Notes: a model not told the origin generated them from the sequence alone. A stretch of 64,000 nt of DNA from SIG714 sp964638675 (GCA_964638675.1 CAZXAU010000007.1:1-64000), one strand, 5' to 3'; counted from the stretch's first letter, positions 33,362 through 44,103 are shown. Made by a program: numbers and translations.

Positions 33362-35005
33362 TTATGACTTAGAGATTTTTTCGCGTTTTTTTCTGTATGT
33401 CAGATATGTGACGATCAGAAGTATTCCAAGGATTATAATTCCGACGATCAGAACTATAACGAGTATCAGCATACCGCTGTTGCCAGATATATTACCATCG
33501 ACAAGCTTCGGTATACGGTCGGTTTCAAATGCGTCGCATTCACTGCATGAACGTTTCATCATACCTTCCGATTCGGCGGTTGCCGCTACAACGATCGTCC
33601 ATTCTCCGTACAAATGCCCTGTCGCATTGTCTCCGGGAGCACTGCCCAGAACCTTGTCACATACACTGCAAACCGTTTTTATCCATCCGCTCTGGAGGCA
33701 TTGAGGAGGTGTGACAATTGTTTTTTCTGAATGCTTTGCAAGCTCTTTTTCGTTCTCGGTATAAGTATTGCCGCATTCAGAACATGTATATACAGTTTTG
33801 CCGAGTACTGTGCATGTCGAAGCGGTATGAACCGATGTGTACTTGTGGTCGGGCATAACGGTATCTTTCTGAGAATATGAGTCATTGCATCTGCGGCACT
33901 CATATGTTGTCTCGCCGAGAGAACTGCATGTAGATGTAGAACTCTTTGCGACATAATCGTGACCAAGAGCGGACACTTCTTCATCCTGATACGAGCTGTC
34001 GCATCTTGAACATGTATGAAGCAGGTATCCGTTGTTTTCACAGTCGGGCTCGAATCTTTCACCAATATAGTCATGTCCGAGCGGCTCTGTAATGTTGGTC
34101 TTTTCGGTTCTTTCGTTTGAACAAATGCTGCACTTATATGTTGTAATGGTATGTCCTCCCTCAGTACAGCTGCTTGCCACGTTATCAACCGATTTGATCT
34201 CCCAATCGTGACCGCATGCAAGTGTATTCATCACAACATTATAATGCACCGATCTTCCGCTCTCCGACACGATCGTAAAGCCGTTTGAATTGGCACTTCC
34301 TGTCTTGAGAACACCGTTCTGAGAGTCATAGCTTACGCTTGCATTTGAATTTTTTGGAGTTACGGAAAGTCTGTAATAAAGATTTGTATAAACAAGATCG
34401 TTTATCACATAGTTTCCGCCTGAGAGTGAAAGATTCTTTGTGATTCCGCCGATGCCGATATCTCTGTCCTGTGCTGTCTTGTAAAGCGTTACACTGACAG
34501 AAGAGCATGACGCATCCGACGACGGAACTCTGTAGCTCCAAGCCGAAATTGCTTCGGGAGCTATCGTTTTGTTGTCAGGGTCGGTGAGCTGTATGGTGCT
34601 TGCTACCCCCACAGACAGCTCATCACCTTCTTTTACTCCGGCATTCACTTTGAAAGTTACCGTCGGCATAACAGTTGAGTTCTCGGACTTGTTTTTGATA
34701 TAATAAAATACAACATCTTTATCTGCAGTATCCTCGACCGTCATTGATCTGACGGTCGAAGCCGCATCGACACTTACCAATGTAAGCAAAGCTTTATCGT
34801 ATACAAGTCTGTACAATCCACCTGCAATCGGCTCAGAATAGTTGAAGTTCAGCGTTATCTCGTTTCCTGCAGTGATGGATTTCATGTCGCATGTGATTTT
34901 GAGTGTTCCTCTCGACTCTTCAGCCAATACAGCACACACTGATGAAATCACAAGTAAAATGGAAATCACCGTAATAAGAATGAGTTTAAAATAACGATTT
35001 TTCAT
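33362..35005 (-). CDS. Membrane-anchored surface protein with N-terminal cohesin-like domain
   Basis: 547 residues. Signal peptide (about 1-28); residues about 33-165 read as a cohesin: GNEITLNFNYSEPIAGGLYR, LVYDKALLTLVSVDA, PTVTFKVNAGVKEGDEL in the usual order and spacing. Residues about 170-260 resemble a cadherin-like beta-sandwich (SVTLYKTAQD...GVLKTGSANSNGF). Then come five or six repeats of a paired-Cys module, GHDY...CTxxGxxxYxCxxC, which look like small zinc-ribbon-like units. A C-terminal membrane segment (about 515-537) and a Lys/Arg tail anchor it with the cohesin outside. It lies 27 bases after the giant dockerin gene, with AAAAGGAGG before its ATG. Domain calls rest on pattern only. 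Confidence 0.75.
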   Translation of the reverse strand: MKNRYFKLILITVISILLVISSVCAVLAEESRGTLKITCDMKSITAGNEITLNFNYSEPIAGGLYRLVYDKALLTLVSVDAASTVRSMTVEDTADKDVVFYYIKNKSENSTVMPTVTFKVNAGVKEGDELSVGVASTIQLTDPDNKTIAPEAISAWSYRVPSSDASCSSVSVTLYKTAQDRDIGIGGITKNLSLSGGNYVINDLVYTNLYYRLSVTPKNSNASVSYDSQNGVLKTGSANSNGFTIVSESGRSVHYNVVMNTLACGHDWEIKSVDNVASSCTEGGHTITTYKCSICSNERTEKTNITEPLGHDYIGERFEPDCENNGYLLHTCSRCDSSYQDEEVSALGHDYVAKSSTSTCSSLGETTYECRRCNDSYSQKDTVMPDHKYTSVHTASTCTVLGKTVYTCSECGNTYTENEKELAKHSEKTIVTPPQCLQSGWIKTVCSVCDKVLGSAPGDNATGHLYGEWTIVVAATAESEGMMKRSCSECDAFETDRIPKLVDGNISGNSGMLILVIVLIVGIIILGILLIVTYLTYRKKREKISKS

Positions 35006-35032
35006 TTTTCATTCCTCCTTTTACACCGCAAA

Positions 35033-38000
35033 TCAAACCAGTGTTTCAGCATAACGAACCATCATTACGACATCGGTAATGTTGAATCCGTTGTTTTCAG
35101 TAACATCTGCCGCTATTTCCTGAATCTCATCAAGATTTTCCCATCCAGAAAGTGCACGGCGTGATATAACCACATCTGAAACGTTTGTTTTTCCGTCAGC
35201 GTTAAGATCACCCTTAACAACAACTGTATACTGTGCATATACCTTATCGTCGCTCACAACGGCAATTACAAGACCTGTATATATCAGATCATCATCATCG
35301 ATATCTGCCGATATGAATTGACCGCAGACCATGCTCTGTTTGAATTCACCGAATGTTGTGACATTTCCGAAATCGTCTGATATAATATATCCGCCCTGTG
35401 AATAATACTTGTTCTGACCTTCGCCGGGCAAAATATCTTCAATTCCGTATCCGTAAACATTTACTTCAAATTCGGTCTTGAATCCAAATGCCTTAACTGT
35501 AACGATTGCCTTTCCCGCATCCGAGAAGTCATATTCAAACTCAAAATCGGATATTTCTTCTTTTGTTCCGTCCGATTTGACCACAAGCACCTTAATTCCC
35601 GAAGCATCAAGCTTATCTCCGACAAGATAATCCTTTTGGGCCGGCTCGTTTTCAATCTCAATCGAAACGTTGCACGAAATAACGGTGAGCGTAATGGGGA
35701 GTGCAAATTTATTATATACGATCTTGGCATTATATTCGCCGTATGCTGTGTAATCATAATCCTTTACTTCATACACATCACTTGAAATATATCCGTAGCT
35801 TCCGTCAGAGTAAAGAATTCTGACACGGAGAAGTGAAAACTCGTGAGGTGTTCCCTGGATAGTTTCAAGCGGCATATTCATGACTACAAGCTCAGCCTTG
35901 ACAGCACTGTCTGAAGAAAGAACGGTTATTTCAAATTCATCACTGAATTCACCGTAAACGATCGTAACGATACACTGACCGACCTCTGATGTATCAAATC
36001 CTTCGATCTCGCAATCCGAAATATCTATTTCGATTTCACTTCCGTCATTGTATACAATGTATACCCTGAATCCGAAGCTCTCAAAGATGTTGTCCTGATG
36101 ATATTTCGTCTTTCCGAAGCTTTCATCAACTCTGATTCCGATTGCCTTGATCTCTTCAACATTAACGGTAAACTGAGTTGTCAATCCCGAATAATCGATG
36201 CTTACAGTGTATTCTCCGACAGAAAGAATTCCATCGGGGGCGTTAACACTGTAATCTGAAGGATCAAGCATTTCGTATTCGCCGTTGTTGTAGTATGCAT
36301 ATACGACCATACCGTCAACCGCGAAATACTGTCCTTCAACATACTCGGTATTGGGATATTCCGCAATGACTATCCGGTCAAGCTCTCTCGGAACAACGCT
36401 TATTTCAAATTCATCGGTGTGATCGGCAAAGCGTACAACCACATTATTTACACTGACAGTCTGCATATCAACACCGGTTATCAGGCATCCGGTTGCATCA
36501 AATGCTTCATACACGCCGTCTTCATATCCAACAAGAACTTCAAGCCCTGTTGCATCAAATTCGCTTCTGATGGGATATGTCAGCTTATAAGGAAGTCTGG
36601 TTATTTTAACCGATGCCACACGGGCTCTTACTACCCATACAGCACAATCTGTCTGTGCAGTTTCGTATGTTATTGTAGCATTCTGATATCCGAGCTTGTC
36701 GGAATCATATGCTCCGAACATATCAGAAGTGAGCGTTACATTTTCAACTTCGCCGTTATCATATGTTACGGTCATTACCGAATTTGCGGCATTCGGTATC
36801 TCGCCTTTGATGCAGACAAACACCTCGGGACATGAATTGACGCTCAGCGAAACCGCCGTCTTTTCAACAATCTCAATTTCATAAGTGCAACTTGAGTCTG
36901 CATATTTTACAGCAATATCATGTTTGCCTGTTTCGGTCATATCGGGAGTCTCAACAGTAATATCTTCCTCGGGTATTACAAACACACCGTCATTTGTATC
37001 GAACACAACTTCAATGCCGTCATAGCTGAATGATGTCTTTTCAACAAATCTTGTCTTCTCAGGAAGTTTGTTGACTCTGATTCCGTTAAAGCTTTCGTCA
37101 AAGAGATATACGCTGAACTGCGCGGTAAATCCAAGATATTTTACAGTTACTGTCTGTCTGCCGAGCTTATTCGTATCGAATCCGCTGAATGTATACTCAT
37201 CAACAAGCTTTTTATCGCCGTTCGTAAATATCGAATGAACGACCATTCCGCTGTCATCAAAGCTCTCACCCTTTGTGTATATCAGCTTGCCCGGAAGCTT
37301 TGTGATCTCGATGCTCTCCATAACGGATGCTTCGATCTTCACAAGTATGTTCTTTGAAACTCCGCCGTACGAAATTGAACAGTTATAAATTCCGATCTTT
37401 TCACTGCTGAAATTATCAACAGTATATTCGCCGTATGACAATACTTTTTCGGTTCCGTTATCGAAATGTGCCGTTACAACGATCGCTTTGTGGTTGAATT
37501 CTCCGTTTGTCACGCAGGAGATCATATCTCCTTCGTAAACGAGCTCAAGATCTGCAACGCTTCTCTTTGTAACGCTGACTGTATACTCAGCGGTAAAGCC
37601 CTGATATTTAACGGTTACTGTCTTTTCGCCTTCTGTCTTTGTCGAAGGCTCGGACACAGTATACTCACCCTCGGGAATAAACTCTCTGATTCCGCTGTCG
37701 TATACCTTATAAACCTTGATGCCCTCAGATGAGAAGGTATCTCCGTCATAATATTCGGTGGTCGCTTCTGAAGCATCGACCTCAATTCCGACAAGTTTCT
37801 TTGCAACAACATTTACATCAAAACTGTCTGATACTCCGCGGAACGAAACACTTACTGTCTGCACTCCGAGTTTGTTTGTATCAAACCCTGTAAACTCAAG
37901 ATCTTCGGCTGTGACTATTCTGTGCGTTCCGTTGTCAAAGAAGACAACAGCGCTCATTCCGTCAGGATCGAATTCCTGACCTTCAATGTAATCAAGCTTT

Positions 38001-41000
38001 GTCGGAAAATTGTCGATCTTGACAAGAATGACAGCCGATTCCTTAACTTCAACATTGAATGTATTCACATAGCCTTCAAAATAGATCCTAAGCTTCTGTG
38101 TTCCGGGCTTTGCAGTGTTGAATCCTTCCACCGTATAGTCTTTTCCGAGAGTAAGGATGATCTCACTGCCGTCCTTAAATATAGCCTTGACTTCAAGTCC
38201 TGCAGGATCAAATTCTTCACCCTCAAGGTATACAAGCTTATCGGGCAGTGAGGAGATCACTACATCCTCGTATTTTGCCGAGCGAATTGCATAATATTCT
38301 TCGTCAAGCTCTATTTTATAATTCTTGTTTGCAAGGGTTCCGTGTGTGATAAGGTAGAGTCCGACCTGCTCTCCCGGTTCTCTCGAAAGAGCTCCCGAAA
38401 GCTCATCATCGCCTATAAGACCGTATGCGATATATTCGATCACACCATCCTCATCGCCTTCGGTCTTGCCCTGACCCTCACCCGGTGTGACCTTTATAAG
38501 CTTGGGCAATATTGTCAGCGTTCCGTTTTTAACGGTGATCTCATAGTTATCAGCATCGGCTTTACCTATGAGAAGATAGCTTCCCGCCTCGCCATCATAC
38601 AATTCGGCAGCGATCTTGTAATTCTTGAGAATTTCCGAAAGATCGATCGAGCTGTCGCTTGTTTCAAACTTGTATTCGGTCTGAGGATCGAATACATTTC
38701 CGTATGTGTTGGTATAGTCGCTTACCGTAATATCAAGAGCTTTTTTCTTAACGGTGAGCTTACCGATGTTATATGTGAATCTGTAGTCTTTTCCGTCATA
38801 TGCCGATGTGCTCACAGACAGTGAGTACACACCTGCATTTCCGTCATAATCTATAACCGAAACACTGAACCTCACACCCTTCACATCTTCACTTGTTGTG
38901 TATGTGAATTTCGGAAGCGGATCACCGAATGTGATTTCCTGATCGGGAATCGTAACTGTTATCTCTTTTGCAGGACGGCGTCTTACTGTGAGAATTCCTT
39001 CCTCTATATATACTTTATAATTGGGATTTTCTTCGCATACGCCGATGATAGAATATGTTCCCGGTGTTCCGTCGTAGAACGCAGGTGCTATGTGAACCAC
39101 GAGATCCTCGGGGCAATCTCCTGTAAGAGTGAACTCGGGAAGCTCGTCGCCTTCATAAATGAATTCATCCTCAATTCTGAGTTGATCAATCACCTTAGGC
39201 TCAATTGTGATTTTACCAGGTATAACCGCAAGGGCGTAGTTTTTATTCGTGTAATCTACAGGGCTGAAATCATGAGTTCCTGCCTGAGAGTACTTCTCAA
39301 AAACAAGTCCGAGCTCATCACCTTCAAGCAATTCACCTTCAACTACATTATAATATACCGAACCGTTGGGATCATAATCATCTCCGTATGTGAGGGTTAT
39401 GTTCCCCATCTGAATCGTGACAGGTCTCGGTGTCACGGTGAGTTGTCCGGATGTCTTCACAGCCAAATATCCCTCAGGCATCGACTGGATATTAATGATC
39501 AGTCTGTATGTTCCGACTTCACCCCTATATGATACCTCGGGGGTTACCGTATATACGATACCATCCAGAAGCTCGGGTATGTCGCATTCAATTACAAAAT
39601 CGGGAAGCTTATTGCCGTATACACTGCTGTAATCCGATATCCAAAGATTCACTTTTACAGGAACTATTGAGAATTCGTATTGTGCAGTCGCCCTCTTGTG
39701 ATTTGAATCTCCTGCGTAATATACCTCAACAAAATAGTTGCCTACGGCACTCGGAGCATAGCTGTGAGTTTCGCCGGTAACAATATTTGTATATATAACC
39801 TCGTCACTACCTCTGAGCTGAAGGATGTTGCCATCGGAGTCGGTAATAACAGGTTCGCCGTGAGGCTTACCGTCATATTCATACTCACTGTCTGAGGGTG
39901 CGATCTCCACACTCATAAGTCCGATATCAAAGAATCTGAAAGCAGGTGCAGAGCAATTTGATACTGCGATCTGCAGATACTGTCCTTTTTCGGAAGGCGC
40001 TTCGTTCGAGAAATATATCTCTTTGCGTCCCGATTCATAACCGATAAAACAATATCTCGGAAGCTCATCCTCTACAGGTTCAAGATCAGACGTGAAAATG
40101 TGTGCACCGAAGTCGAACTGCTCGCCTATCGAGATAGGTTCATTCTCCGGAATTTCATAGTCAAACATAATTATATTGTCATATATGCTCTCGCATACTC
40201 CGATGACACCGTAATCATAATTCGGCACAGAATTGAGATCGGCCGTGATTGCACCGACAAGGTATATACCGTCTGTGTTCTGCGGAATTCCGCTCAGCGA
40301 TATTGGTGCGTCGATCAATCCTTCGGGAAGGATCTCAAGAATCTTGTCAATTCTTCTTATAATTTTATCAATTGTCTGGCTGTCGCTGTCTTCATCAAGC
40401 TTATCCAGATAATTTCTTATTTTTCTTGGAGTAAGCTCATTTGCAGATGAAACATCTATCAGCTCACTGAGCAGATCAATGCTGTCCTTTCCGACTCTGA
40501 CAGTCGAAAGCTCATAGAGCGATTCGGGAAGCTGTATGTATATATTGTTCATCTCAAGGTAATCGGTATCTACCCTGACAGCCACCAGAATACAATCAAG
40601 ACCGTTTTTCTCTGACACAAGTCCTTCAAGCTTGCCGGGCTCATAAACGCCGTCATTTATCTCGATTTCGGAAGAGCGGCGGAGAATATGAAGATTCTTT
40701 ATTCCCGAAACTGCTTCGGCAGGCAATGTATCTTCGTTTCCTTTGTATTCAACCTTAATCCTGTAATCGGTTCCGGCAATTACAGACGGTATATCGATCG
40801 AGAAAAGTTCAACAATTTCACCTTCAATCTCAACGCAGATGGGGTATGACTGACCGTCAAATAATATCCAGTCGTTTATGACAAGGCATTTTTTAAGGTA
40901 ATCGATATTGAAATAATCTTCCTTGAATTTCCCCTTATCAATATCCTTGAGGATGCTGTTTTCGGAAATGGACGATTCAACTTTGCTCCATACTTTATCA

Positions 41001-42337
41001 TATATTTTATCGATAAACTTCTCAAAGCTGTCAGATGAGGCAAAACTGTCAAATGCCTTTCTGTCCAGAATCTTAGACAGGTCACCTACATAATAGTAAT
41101 ATTCAAAATCGGAATAGCTCACACCGGGAAGATCCGAGAGATCAACAAGAGTTGAGAAGACTGCCTGTTTTATGCTGTCAAGATCGCCGTATTCCGCAAC
41201 AAGAGTCTCAGAATCATAGAATGCAACAGCAGGTGCTCTTCTCGGATCATAAAGTGCAACAGAAAATTCCTCGCTGACAGTTGTGATTCCCGAATAAATA
41301 ATTTCAATCTCATAAACTCTGCCGGTCTCAAGTCTGTCCTCGTCTGAAGAAAACTCATACCATCCGGTTCTTCCGTCATAGAATCTGACCGTAAATCCGT
41401 TCTTGGTCTCGCTGTCAAAATCGGGCGAGAGAATTGATTTTTCAAAATCAACGACCTCGGAATAAATTCTTGAAAGAATGTCGGTCTCGCCGTCCCCTGC
41501 CGCCTTGTTGAATGGAATGAAGTAGACATTCCCATCACTTGGCTTCAGTACAAGTTCAGAACGCTCAACGCCGAAAACGTCGACTGTATATACGTCCTCA
41601 CCATGTCTGACGGTTAACGTCTTACCCTTGGAAAGTGCGTCGATTACCGAAGGATAGCTTTCGCTTCCGTTGACTTCGAGTGTAGTCGGCAGATAAAGCG
41701 TTCCTTCATAATCGGGAAGCATATCCCCGGTAACGATCGTGTATTTATAAACGCAGTGAGCATCATTTTTATAATCGAGCTCTATCTTCTTTTTGGTAAC
41801 TTCGAGCGTCTGTCCGTTCAGTGAAACGTATTTGCCGTTTGCCCTGAAGCTTCTTTCGGAACTGCGAATTGCATCACTGACCGCCCTGCGAAGCTCGTCT
41901 GCATCTATATTGATGTCAAAAAACATGATCTGGGCTGCCTCTGAATAATCGGCGACCTCTTCTTTTGTTATCTCTCCGGCTTCATATCTGTCGTAAACCT
42001 CAAGTGCTTTAAGAACATCAACATCCTTTTTTGAGATTCCGTCAAAAAATGCGTTCTTACTCACCTCGACATCGACAAGATATCTGCCGTAGCTGTAATC
42101 GGCATCTCCCTTTGTAAACCATTCCCACTCATGTACAGGAGTGTCAGAAGGAAGACCTGTCCCCGAATTAAGTATTCCGACAAAATCCTCCACTGTCATT
42201 CCGTCGTAGTATCCGACCGACAGCGTGTTCTTATCGCCCGTATTCTCAAGGGCAAGAGATTTGAATATGTAACCTGCCGGAACGCTTCCTGCAATGATCA
42301 ATACAGAAAGCAACAGTGAAACAATTCTCTTGGTCAT
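35033..42337 (-). CDS. Giant Ig-repeat surface protein with C-terminal dockerin
   Basis: 2434 residues. Signal peptide (about 1-29). Residues 30 to about 800 have no family I recognise. About five or six MBG-like domains follow (e.g. YGDDYDPNGSVYYNV), then twelve group-3-like bacterial Ig repeats (EGxxFDPxGxxVxxxFxDG...VxGFDTxKxGxQxVxVxY) to about residue 2290. The end carries a type I dockerin: first calcium loop DLNADGKTNVSDVVISRRAL, second DVTENNGFNITDVVMMVRYA. There is no LPxTG motif, so surface attachment would depend on a cohesin, and a cohesin-like protein is encoded by the next gene. AAGGAG lies 10 bases before the ATG. The shape suggests a long stalk presenting the N-terminal region. 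Confidence 0.85.
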   Translation of the reverse strand: MTKRIVSLLLSVLIIAGSVPAGYIFKSLALENTGDKNTLSVGYYDGMTVEDFVGILNSGTGLPSDTPVHEWEWFTKGDADYSYGRYLVDVEVSKNAFFDGISKKDVDVLKALEVYDRYEAGEITKEEVADYSEAAQIMFFDINIDADELRRAVSDAIRSSERSFRANGKYVSLNGQTLEVTKKKIELDYKNDAHCVYKYTIVTGDMLPDYEGTLYLPTTLEVNGSESYPSVIDALSKGKTLTVRHGEDVYTVDVFGVERSELVLKPSDGNVYFIPFNKAAGDGETDILSRIYSEVVDFEKSILSPDFDSETKNGFTVRFYDGRTGWYEFSSDEDRLETGRVYEIEIIYSGITTVSEEFSVALYDPRRAPAVAFYDSETLVAEYGDLDSIKQAVFSTLVDLSDLPGVSYSDFEYYYYVGDLSKILDRKAFDSFASSDSFEKFIDKIYDKVWSKVESSISENSILKDIDKGKFKEDYFNIDYLKKCLVINDWILFDGQSYPICVEIEGEIVELFSIDIPSVIAGTDYRIKVEYKGNEDTLPAEAVSGIKNLHILRRSSEIEINDGVYEPGKLEGLVSEKNGLDCILVAVRVDTDYLEMNNIYIQLPESLYELSTVRVGKDSIDLLSELIDVSSANELTPRKIRNYLDKLDEDSDSQTIDKIIRRIDKILEILPEGLIDAPISLSGIPQNTDGIYLVGAITADLNSVPNYDYGVIGVCESIYDNIIMFDYEIPENEPISIGEQFDFGAHIFTSDLEPVEDELPRYCFIGYESGRKEIYFSNEAPSEKGQYLQIAVSNCSAPAFRFFDIGLMSVEIAPSDSEYEYDGKPHGEPVITDSDGNILQLRGSDEVIYTNIVTGETHSYAPSAVGNYFVEVYYAGDSNHKRATAQYEFSIVPVKVNLWISDYSSVYGNKLPDFVIECDIPELLDGIVYTVTPEVSYRGEVGTYRLIINIQSMPEGYLAVKTSGQLTVTPRPVTIQMGNITLTYGDDYDPNGSVYYNVVEGELLEGDELGLVFEKYSQAGTHDFSPVDYTNKNYALAVIPGKITIEPKVIDQLRIEDEFIYEGDELPEFTLTGDCPEDLVVHIAPAFYDGTPGTYSIIGVCEENPNYKVYIEEGILTVRRRPAKEITVTIPDQEITFGDPLPKFTYTTSEDVKGVRFSVSVIDYDGNAGVYSLSVSTSAYDGKDYRFTYNIGKLTVKKKALDITVSDYTNTYGNVFDPQTEYKFETSDSSIDLSEILKNYKIAAELYDGEAGSYLLIGKADADNYEITVKNGTLTILPKLIKVTPGEGQGKTEGDEDGVIEYIAYGLIGDDELSGALSREPGEQVGLYLITHGTLANKNYKIELDEEYYAIRSAKYEDVVISSLPDKLVYLEGEEFDPAGLEVKAIFKDGSEIILTLGKDYTVEGFNTAKPGTQKLRIYFEGYVNTFNVEVKESAVILVKIDNFPTKLDYIEGQEFDPDGMSAVVFFDNGTHRIVTAEDLEFTGFDTNKLGVQTVSVSFRGVSDSFDVNVVAKKLVGIEVDASEATTEYYDGDTFSSEGIKVYKVYDSGIREFIPEGEYTVSEPSTKTEGEKTVTVKYQGFTAEYTVSVTKRSVADLELVYEGDMISCVTNGEFNHKAIVVTAHFDNGTEKVLSYGEYTVDNFSSEKIGIYNCSISYGGVSKNILVKIEASVMESIEITKLPGKLIYTKGESFDDSGMVVHSIFTNGDKKLVDEYTFSGFDTNKLGRQTVTVKYLGFTAQFSVYLFDESFNGIRVNKLPEKTRFVEKTSFSYDGIEVVFDTNDGVFVIPEEDITVETPDMTETGKHDIAVKYADSSCTYEIEIVEKTAVSLSVNSCPEVFVCIKGEIPNAANSVMTVTYDNGEVENVTLTSDMFGAYDSDKLGYQNATITYETAQTDCAVWVVRARVASVKITRLPYKLTYPIRSEFDATGLEVLVGYEDGVYEAFDATGCLITGVDMQTVSVNNVVVRFADHTDEFEISVVPRELDRIVIAEYPNTEYVEGQYFAVDGMVVYAYYNNGEYEMLDPSDYSVNAPDGILSVGEYTVSIDYSGLTTQFTVNVEEIKAIGIRVDESFGKTKYHQDNIFESFGFRVYIVYNDGSEIEIDISDCEIEGFDTSEVGQCIVTIVYGEFSDEFEITVLSSDSAVKAELVVMNMPLETIQGTPHEFSLLRVRILYSDGSYGYISSDVYEVKDYDYTAYGEYNAKIVYNKFALPITLTVISCNVSIEIENEPAQKDYLVGDKLDASGIKVLVVKSDGTKEEISDFEFEYDFSDAGKAIVTVKAFGFKTEFEVNVYGYGIEDILPGEGQNKYYSQGGYIISDDFGNVTTFGEFKQSMVCGQFISADIDDDDLIYTGLVIAVVSDDKVYAQYTVVVKGDLNADGKTNVSDVVISRRALSGWENLDEIQEIAADVTENNGFNITDVVMMVRYAETLV

Positions 42338-42413
42338 GGTAGATTATCTCCTTTTTCTATCTTTGTTTCTATACTTTTATCAGATCCTTTAAAGGTCATG
42401 AAAACTATTGTAT

Positions 42414-42442
42414 ATTATATAACATCTATCTGAAAAAGTCAA
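42414..42442 (-). promoter_or_regulatory. Promoter of the dockerin/cohesin gene pair
   Basis: Minus strand TTGACT (42437-42442), 17-base spacer, perfect TATAAT (42414-42419), about 77 bases before the start at 42337. Confidence 0.85.
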
Positions 42443-42555
42443 GAGCAATTAGAAAAAAACAGACAAAAAATGACGGTATGTTAAAGAGAATTTTATGACA
42501 AATTTGTAAATTTCAAAAAACAAATATAAAAAAAACAAAAAATACAAAATAAATC

Positions 42556-42583
42556 TTGATTATTTCAAAAATTGCGGTATAAT
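42556..42583 (+). promoter_or_regulatory. Promoter of mnmE
   Basis: TTGATT (42556-42561), 16-base spacer, perfect TATAAT (42578-42583). It diverges from the dockerin promoter in the same AT-rich gap. Confidence 0.7.
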
Positions 42584-42699
42584 ATAAGGTGAGTAATGGT
42601 ATCCGTTCCTCAGATGTCCAAAATACCGCAAAATAAAGGCAGGAATGACATAAAAATTCAGGATGCCGGGAAGCGTAACGAAGGAGAAAGTATACAAAA

Positions 42700-44103
42700 A
42701 TGTCCGAAAAGACGATTGCAGCAATATCTACGCCGGCAGGAAAGGGCGGAGTTTCGATGATCAGAATATCCGGGAAAGACGCTCTATCGATTGCCGGAAA
42801 GATCTTTTATCCGGCATCAGGCAGGTCCCTCTCCTCCTATCCTCAGTCAAGAGCCGTTTACGGAAAAATTTTTTCATATGAGGATCATGATTCACCTGCA
42901 AAAATCATCGATGACGGTATTGCAACCGTATTTTACGCTCCGCACTCATTTTCAGGAGAAGATACAGTCGAAATCAGCTGTCACGGCGGTATACTTATAA
43001 CGAGAAATGTACTTGAGGCAATATTTTCGGCAGGTGCAATTCCGGCAGGACCGGGTGAATTCACCAAAAGGGCGTTTATAAACGGAAAAATTGCACTCTC
43101 ACAGGCTCAGGCTGTTATCGACACGATAAACGCCGAAAATGAAGAGCAACTTTCGCTCGCACGCTCACACCTTGACGGAAAGCTCTCAGATGAACTGACC
43201 GATATCGCTGGCATTCTTACACGTGTTCTCTCTCAGTGCTATGTTCTGTGCGACTATCCCGACGAGGATCTCTCGGAAATAGGAAATGAAGAAATGGCAT
43301 GTATACTGCAAAATTGCAACGAAAGACTGACAAGACTGCTCGCAACATATAAACAAGGTCATGCCGTCGCCAAGGGAATACAAACCGTGATCGTCGGAAG
43401 ACCGAATGTCGGAAAATCTTCCTTGCTGAATTCCCTTCTCGGTTATGACAGAGCTATAGTTACAGACATTCCGGGAACAACAAGGGACACAGTTGAAGAA
43501 AATATGTATGTTGGAAAGATCATGCTCCGACTGTGTGATACGGCTGGAATCAGGAAAAGAGAAGACAGCGACAGCGTTGAATACATCGGAATCGGAAGAA
43601 GTATTGACAAGCTGAAAAATGCAGAGCTTGTCATTGCCGTATTTGATTCATCTCAATGCCTGCAAACCGAAGATAAAGATATTATTGAAATACTGAAAAA
43701 TGTGACATCACCGAAAATAGCAGTGCTCAACAAATCCGACCTTAATGCAAAAACAGGCCCATCACAGCTTGATTACGCCGATTTTTGTCTTATTGAATCG
43801 GTCTGTGCGTCCAACGGCAGTGGGGTCGAAAAGCTGAAAAGCGATATTGAGAATCTCTTTTACAGTGCAAAGATAGATTATTCATTAACGCCTGTACTTT
43901 CGGATGCATGGCAGAAAGCCTCTGTCGAAAATGCACTTGAATGCATAGCAAGGGCAAGTAATGCACTTATAAACGGAACTCCGGCAGATATTGCAGGGCT
44001 TGATATTGAGCGTGCCGTTGCATTTATATCCGAAAGTGACGGAAAAAAAGTTTCCGACGAGATAGTACGCGGAATATTTGCGTCCTTCTGCGTCGGAAAA
44101 TAA
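42700..44103 (+). CDS. mnmE: tRNA uridine-5-carboxymethylaminomethyl modification GTPase MnmE
   Basis: 467 residues, normal length. N-terminal formyl-THF-binding domain (TIAAISTPAGKGGVSMIRISG; SCHGGILITRNVLEAIF; GPGEFTKRAFINGK), helical domain, G domain inserted near 220-375 (GRPNVGKSSLLN, DIPGTTRD, DTAG, NKSD) and the C-terminal FCVGK whose Cys is a hallmark. With MnmG it modifies the wobble uridine of several tRNAs. mnmG is not next to it here. GGAG precedes the ATG. Confidence 0.97.
   Translation: MSEKTIAAISTPAGKGGVSMIRISGKDALSIAGKIFYPASGRSLSSYPQSRAVYGKIFSYEDHDSPAKIIDDGIATVFYAPHSFSGEDTVEISCHGGILITRNVLEAIFSAGAIPAGPGEFTKRAFINGKIALSQAQAVIDTINAENEEQLSLARSHLDGKLSDELTDIAGILTRVLSQCYVLCDYPDEDLSEIGNEEMACILQNCNERLTRLLATYKQGHAVAKGIQTVIVGRPNVGKSSLLNSLLGYDRAIVTDIPGTTRDTVEENMYVGKIMLRLCDTAGIRKREDSDSVEYIGIGRSIDKLKNAELVIAVFDSSQCLQTEDKDIIEILKNVTSPKIAVLNKSDLNAKTGPSQLDYADFCLIESVCASNGSGVEKLKSDIENLFYSAKIDYSLTPVLSDAWQKASVENALECIARASNALINGTPADIAGLDIERAVAFISESDGKKVSDEIVRGIFASFCVGK

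Noticed and set aside
42131..42319. Short plus-strand frames opposite the dockerin gene, including those at 38342-38824 and 39092-39532
   Set aside because: All are shadows of the continuous 2434-codon frame and lack ribosome binding sites.
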